Position numbers and translations under genes: made by a program. Shown piece by piece: positions 58,051 through 64,000 of a DNA stretch of 64,000 nucleotides; within the stretch, counting starts at the first letter, position 1, and the number at the start of each line of letters is the position of its first letter. The stretch comes from Diploscapter coronatus (lineage: Eukaryota > Nematoda > Chromadorea > Rhabditida > Rhabditidae): the NCBI GenBank assembly GCA_964036155.1, contig OZ038422.1, forward strand, positions 14,035,201-14,099,200, in the 5' to 3' direction. A model generated the notes under the pieces. The model was not told where the DNA came from. It searched no databases and saw only the letters and a list, made by a program, of their open reading frames with translations.

Positions 58051-58939
58051 CTTTTAACATATTTTCTTGGAAAGGTACTCAATTTTGGTGGAAAGAAACG
58101 AATTTTTGAATTTTGATTATTCTTTCCATTTTTCCTGTTGATTTGCTTTAAGCAATCGTTTTAATTTTTTAAGCTTTGACCTCATAGACTTTTCTCGGTA
58201 TTATTTGTGAGCAATTTTGCCGTCTTTCTCTGGGATAATATAATATGAAATGCTTCACCACGACTGCCATTCTAGATGTAGAAATTCAGGAAATCTTTTA
58301 GTTTTTATTTTCAAATCTAAATTTCACTCTAAACATATCCTTACTTCTTCTAAGTCCGTTTAAATCAGGATTTTCTACTAAGATATGATACGAATGGATC
58401 ACTTTGCTATCAATATTCATTTTCTATTTTTTTCTTATAATATGAGAGGTTTTCCGTGAGTCCTATGATACACGAAATATTATCGAAAAAGATGGTCATG
58501 CCGCTATCTACTGAAGACCTTTCATGATTCTAATTGATAGTAAATGACTAAATAATGATGATTAAGCTAAGTGAATACTAATGAACGATTGTCATAGTGT
58601 ATGGTCGAAATACCTCTAAATCGAATAACACAAATGCACATATAAGTATGAAAGAACACTTTAACGCATGAGACCCTGTTGATCGATGAGAGAATTTGAA
58701 AGATTACAAAATAATATAAAGAATCTAAATTGCATATATGATGAGCAAATTTCATTCTGAATAAGTTGCCGAATTTTAGGATATCATACTATTATTTGAC
58801 GATATGATACACCAATACAGCACATGCTGTTAAAGTTGCCCATCATATTAATCCTATAATTTTTTTGAAAACCTATGCTTATTCTATACCTTCATCACTA
58901 TGAGATGCTTTCTAAATAAATTATGAGAATACGAAATTT
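58051..58939. other. Convergent intergenic region
   Basis: AT-rich sequence between the stop codons of the orphan and WAP genes. I see no gene, no RNA and no perfect AATAAA near either end. Confidence 0.5.
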
Positions 58940-61277
58940 CTAGGCGATTATGTATCGATTATCATCGGTTTTGAGTAAGCAAACATTGTACCCGCATCTA
59001 AAAATAATTAAAATTTAAAAACTAAATTAATAAAGTATTTACCGAGTAGGACAACAATGTCTTTGTTGAGCAGCGTTACTTAGGCAGTCTGAGAATATTT
59101 GAATTAATTCAAAATTGAACTTTTAATACAATTATAATGAATGCCCAATTTGAATACAATGGTAGAAATAATTAAAATTCTAGTTCTAGAAAAATATATT
59201 AATTAAATAAACGCAATCTTTAATATTGAAATATTGATCACCTGAATCTTTCTCACACCAACTAATCCCCAAGGACTTGCATCCGAATGGTAGCAGATCT
59301 AACGATGGACACTGTGGTGGCACGATTGACGCTAGTGCGGTCACTAAAATTAAGTTTAAAAGAGATATGATATATTTTCCAAAATCTAATGTAATTAATT
59401 AATCTATATCCAAATTTGTTGATGCGTGTATAGTAATATAATTGAAATATTTACTCCGCTGCCTCATATCAACTGCTTGTGACGTTCGGATGCATACGTT
59501 ATAACCGCAACCTTAATTATGATAATTAACGAGAAGTAATTGACCAATTATGGGATAATTAGTTACTAATTAATTGGTGCATGAACCTAAAATATTACCT
59601 GATGGACAGCATCTTTGCAGTGTGCTTGTCCTATGACAGTCTTTATCGTTGTAGCACCAGTTTATCGGCGATCGCACCAGACATTTAAATCCCAGCTGGC
59701 TTGTTGAGGGACATTGAGGCTCGGATGAGGTTTCTTCTGATTTTTAAAACTAATCAATAATTTATGACGTATGTAAAAATTAGTGCTTCTTTTATAAATG
59801 AACATTTTAATTTAAATGATATCAGGGGTGTTGACGGTACGGTAAAATAGTGCACCGCCAGCACCCCTGAATAATACTAAGAAAAAAATATATTTTCTTA
59901 ATTACGATCCAGAATTATGTTATTGTCAATGACCGATAGCTTGAGAGACAAAATAAATCATGCACAAATCCGAATATGCAAAGTGTGCATTGCATATGCA
60001 CAAATAATCGCCGCATTCATTCACTAAATCGACGAGTTGTCGTAAGGTTTGCTGCAAATAACGCTCTAGTTTCTGCACAGCAAAATTGCGTTTCATTTTT
60101 CTTTGTCTCAAGTTATCGATTATTAAAAATATGAGCAGTAATAATGATCATGATATTACTATGAGCAGAAAATGTAAATAGTGAGATTATAGCCCACACT
60201 TACCAACATTATTCCCGCTAAATATAGCTAAATTTGTCGTTTGCGGAGTGCAGCAGGGATTTCCCCGCACCCAGCAGAGATACCCCAACGGACAGTGATC
60301 TGCCTTCTGACATCGACTCCAATCTGTCACCACATCGCAGATTGGCATTGATAATACTGAAATTTAAGTGTTTATTGTCGACAACAGAGTCTGTCATCCG
60401 TTATTGGTGTCAAAATTAGATGGAAAATAGATTAGCATAAATGAAATTCTCTTTTTATCATCAATGACGAGTTTTAACATCTAATGCTATTGTAAGACTT
60501 TCATATCTACGTTCTCTTTGATATCACTTCAAGACAGCGACAACAGATGACAAAATCCCTTATTATATAAGAAAGAAACATGATAACGTTTACCTGCACT
60601 ACTACTTTTATACGATGAGAATTTAAATTTCTCTTCTGTCATCGCCGGCTGCCTCGCTAGTCGACATTCGGCCCGACGAATTCCCAATTTACGCCAATAG
60701 TCACACCATGATATGTCTAAATTTTAATTTTTAAAGAAAAAATAACTGAAATTATCGAATAAATTGGTAAATTGATTTCTTCCTGCATTTGACGCAATTC
60801 GAAATATTTACAGTATGTTGTTCTAAATTTTTAATAGGTTTCAGAATTATTGAAGTTTCGGAACTAATCTCTGGAACGCATTAGTCCTTTAACGAATACA
60901 GGGTGCGAAAGAAAGTCTGGCTGTTTTTCACATTAAAAATTTATTTTAAAAATCATAAATTCAAGGAAAATTGGGATAAAATGATGCAGATAGATAGCAT
61001 AAGTTTAGGAGAACATAATATTTAAGTTTTTAGACAATTTTGATGATTTTTATCCTGGTGATGAAATTTTGAAAAAGGGTCAACAGTGGTCCTGTAATCA
61101 CTTTTAACTAATCGAATATTAAAGCTATGTTGCAAAAATCTTACAATTAGGGTCATAGATAATTCCTGATTAGTTTAATACTTCGTATTCAAAATTTGAT
61201 TAGAAAATGAACTACTTACGCGGTCTCCCATCCACATAATATAACAACAGCAACAATGATATGGACAAATTCAACAT
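58940..61277 (-). CDS. Secreted cysteine-rich protein with WAP-like (four-disulfide-core) repeats
   Basis: Eight exons read leftward, 244 aa: 61277-61220, 60716-60594, 60356-60204, 59736-59599, 59511-59455, 59343-59242, 59088-59043, 58997-58940. A signal peptide (MLNLSISLLLLLYYVDG) is followed by a linker and one divergent Cys-rich module (CDVVTDW, HCPLGYLCW, NPCCTP). Two clear eight-cysteine repeats come next. Repeat A runs from QCPSTSQLGFKC through NWCYNDKDC and RCCPSGCGYNVC; repeat B from QCPSLDLLPFGCK through SWCEKDSDC and HCCPTRCGYNVC. The spacing C-C-C-C-CC-C-C matches WAP domains, which are often protease inhibitors or antimicrobials; which applies here is unknown. Exon joins fall inside each repeat at the same place, pointing to internal duplication. 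TTTCAG lies immediately before the ATG (61278-61283), so the message may be trans-spliced with no genomic 5' UTR. Confidence 0.85.
59823..59869. mobile_element. Small hAT-like foldback in an intron of the WAP gene
   Basis: CAGGGGTGTTGACGGT and the inverted ACCGCCAGCACCCCTG form 16-bp terminal arms (14 pairs) around a 15-nt loop. CAGGGGTG is a typical hAT end, and the flanking 8-mers AATGATAT and AATAATAC are similar (6 of 8), like a decayed target-site duplication. There is no internal coding capacity. Confidence 0.55.
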
Positions 61278-61283
61278 CTGAAA

Positions 61284-64000
61284 TCAGCTATTTTACAGGT
61301 TGATAAAAATCGATCTTCAGGTAAAAAATCGGAAAGAACATCTTCCAATTTCAAAAATGACTCGTCTGAATCTAAGCTAGTTTGCGTATACATCATTGCA
61401 AGAGATTCGATGGGCACTCCTATCAGAATAAATAGCGAAAAAGTGACTGAATCATGGCGAAAAGTGAAATGTTCAGGTGAATGATATTTTATCAAAATAT
61501 TCAATCTTTTATATCATAATTATGTCGACTTATTGCGAATGAATAATATTTGCTTATGGAGCAAGATTTAGAAAATTTGATGACTAATTAAAATATGATA
61601 CTTCACGATTGTAACCTAAAAGGTCTTGTGATAGCTATCCCAAACATTCTGTGCTCAAATCGCGTACTAGAAAGCGTGTTTGGCCCTCGAAATTAATACG
61701 AACTAGAATCAGAATTGAGCGTCTTCGATCCGATATTTGAATTGTTGCTGAGAAATATCGTAGTCTACTTTCAATTCGTTATCCGCCATTATGGATAAGA
61801 GAACATTAGACAATGGCGAATCTTGTATCAGATCGCGAAAACTTCCAAGTCTGACTAGAATATATATTTTTAATTTTCTCCACAAATCTAATCCTCCAAG
61901 CTATTTCTATTTTCCACAGACAATATCATATATTTTGCGCCTAGGAAACTAGAAAAAATCTGGCGTCAATTTGGCTGTTTTTGTGTGTTTATTGGCAGAT
62001 AAGAGGCGCGATACTTGAAAAGTGACCGTGGACGGGGAAATCGGGCATCGAGAAATACGCACTACGACGACACGGCCAAAGTGCGTAGTGCGGGAAAAAG
62101 GACGGAAAATTGCGGAATAATGCGGAAATGCTTGAAAAAGGCGGGAAAATCAAGAAATAGATGAAAAGCGCGAATTTTCGATATGATGTGGAATAAACAA
62201 AACGCTTAGACTAGGCTTGAGTAGTCAAGTGGTTGTGCGTTGAATTTTGATAAAAGGTCAGCCGAATAGAAGCAAACTAGAAATGAATTGAATTTTTGCA
62301 AACATTAATTTAGAATGAAAGAAAATGATACTGATATGGTTCAAATTATTAGATAAAGAATAGCGAGATTTTTGAAATAACTATCCACTCTCTCATTTAT
62401 TTCGAGTATAAAACAAAAATTAAGAGTTTCTGGATTTATAAGTGATCACCCCCATAATGGTTGAGCGCAATAATTTTATAAAGTGCTTCGATTTTTCAAA
62501 TTCAATATAAAATTGAACTGATATTTCCTCAAATCAAAGCTAATTATGATAACAAATCAATAATTTCACAAATATGATAAATTAATTTAGCTGACTTCGT
62601 AGTTGGCTTTTTGCTCAATAAAGATGTTCTCTCATGGAGAAAAGAGTGAAAGCAGAACGGTGCAAACATTGTCTCCGGAAGACGGCCAAAATGAAGAGGA
62701 CAAAAAGGAAAGAAATTAGGGAGTTGACGCAGAGTCACAGAAAAAGTTGAAAATATCATGAAGAAGGAAGTGAAAAATGAAAGAACGAGTTAGAAAGGTG
62801 GGGAAAAATGTTAGAGGAAAATTAGATAGCGTGAAAAGCAAAGATAGAAAATGTCAAAAAGATGCGAAAATATTAGAGAAAAAGAGAAAGAAAAGAAAAC
62901 GAAAAGAGGAAGAAGTTAGAACATGAAGGAGGAAGAAAATGGTTGAATTAGAAAGAAAAAGCGCCACCGGGGACGATCGAGTTACCGTTAGCCAACACTC
63001 AGAGGCAGCAGCAGCACGCCACACTGAATGGACACAAGAAACGAAGATAGGCTATGCAAAGACAGAACTGGGCATGAAAAGAGTGAAAAGAGGCAAGAGA
63101 TCGAGTCAAAATGATGATGGCTGATGAAAGATTAGGTTGGACAATTGTGACGTAAATTTGAAAAGAATTGCGTGAAAACTTTCCTATTCTTTCATAGGGT
63201 TTTTTTGGTATGGTACAAATATTCTCAGAGTTTTCAACGCCGAATCTTTATGCTACTATCAAATTTGACTAGCTTTAGAAATTATCATAGAATTAGACAG
63301 ATCTATAGACGTTTTCCTCTTGATATTTATTTTGATATTGATTAAATTGAGCGATGAATAGGATTATTTTCGTTTATTTGTGTCGGAAAAACAAACGTAA
63401 TCGGCCGGTGTAAATTCCAGACGATCCGTAGTGCAAATACAGCGTTAAAATGCTTCAAAATAGGGATAAATAATAGATTCGATCCTAAAAGTTTGCCTAT
63501 GTTTCAAAATAACCTTGGATTTAATGTAAAACTTTGTGCTCAATGCATTCTCCAATGATAATTACAATCATTCGGTAAATCTGATAAAAATATACTTTTT
63601 GGTAGAGTTCAAGAAGCTTTCTAATCGTAAAAATATCTTGAAAGAAAAGTTTATCTCCCGGATTTTTTCTTATAAAATATCCGTTTTTGCGTGGGCACTG
63701 CTATTAATTTTTGACGGATCAAAATACGAACGCTAATTTTTTCAAAGTCGATGTTTTTCATGGTTTGCATCGTGTTTTTGCGAGGGTTTGTGTGCTCACA
63801 ACGATAGTGCACGCACTGTGTAAATACAGTAGCTTTTTTGCTGAGCTGATAACGGGAAATATCAGTGATAAAAGAATAGGGTTCGGACTTTATGAGAAAA
63901 ATTTTAGCGATTAGAAAAACTATTAAAATTATGTTGCCCTAAATATACTAAAAAATTCTGACAAGATAATGATAAAAAATGAATGAAGATCAACTTGTTA
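61284..64000. other. Terminal region without a supported gene
   Basis: About 2.7 kb of AT-rich DNA. It contains a short hairpin (62058-62092), a purine-rich tract (62630-62960) and weak tRNA-like A-box matches (for example TAGTCAAGTGG near 62223). The 61271-61504 (-) frame abuts the WAP start exon and is more likely outron than coding. The 62939-63124 (+) frame is low-complexity. Confidence 0.5.
62058..62092. repeat. Short perfect hairpin
   Basis: CGCACTACG (62058-62066) is perfectly inverted as CGTAGTGCG (62084-62092) around a 17-nt GC-rich loop, inside an otherwise AT-rich region. Confidence 0.6.

Noticed and set aside
61271..61504. 77-codon minus frame upstream of the WAP gene
   Set aside because: Its end overlaps the acceptor and start of the signal-peptide exon in another frame; the acidic ESFLKLEDVLSDF part is tempting but has no upstream exon.
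62223..62275. Possible tRNA beginning near TAGTCAAGTGG
   Set aside because: The A box matches but no B box or acceptor/anticodon stems could be formed.

Overview
The window is nuclear DNA of an invertebrate, almost certainly an intron-rich nematode. It is AT-rich, introns are short and end in TTTCAG or TTTTAG, and acceptor-like sequences sit just 5' of most start codons, as expected for spliced-leader trans-splicing. Gene content fits: a nematode-type AMPK alpha (AAK-2), a patched-related (PTR) protein, a GT11 fucosyltransferase, a nematode-type sulfotransferase and a DUF288/STELLO-type protein. I see no bacterial, plasmid, phage or CRISPR feature. All gene models were built by hand from splice sites; every junction listed keeps the reading frame unless stated.

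Layout: 53-184 (-) is the first coding exon of a cytosolic aspartate aminotransferase. 4412-10830 (+) is a complete 19-exon AMPK alpha gene. 11661-14085 (+) is CTU2, the partner subunit of tRNA wobble-uridine thiolation. 14359-25451 (-) is a FUNDC1-type mitophagy receptor whose 9.9-kb third intron holds a complete same-strand short-chain dehydrogenase (15285-24035, -). That gene's 6.3-kb intron in turn holds a complete opposite-strand gene for a secreted orphan protein (17914-21525, +), so three genes are nested like Russian dolls. 25452-32305 is non-coding and rich in repeats. 32321-39819 (+) is a 21-exon PTR gene.

40815-50733 is a cluster of three putative Golgi glycan-modifying genes: a GT11 alpha-1,2-fucosyltransferase (-), a PAPS-dependent carbohydrate sulfotransferase (+), and a DUF288/STELLO-type protein (+) about 250 bp downstream of it, possibly in an operon. 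The STELLO-type gene has one intron whose acceptor reads GG instead of AG and one uncertain neighbouring junction. 51272-55210 (+) is mitochondrial sulfite oxidase, 56590-58050 (+) an orphan 241-residue basic/coiled-coil protein, and 58940-61277 (-) a secreted WAP-type cysteine-rich protein. The last 2.7 kb has no convincing gene.

Points of most interest are the triple nesting, the GG acceptor, GC-AG introns in two genes, a 35-nt intron, a large foldback element at 56.4 kb, a small hAT-like foldback at 59.8 kb, and a pair of related tRNA-like repeats.
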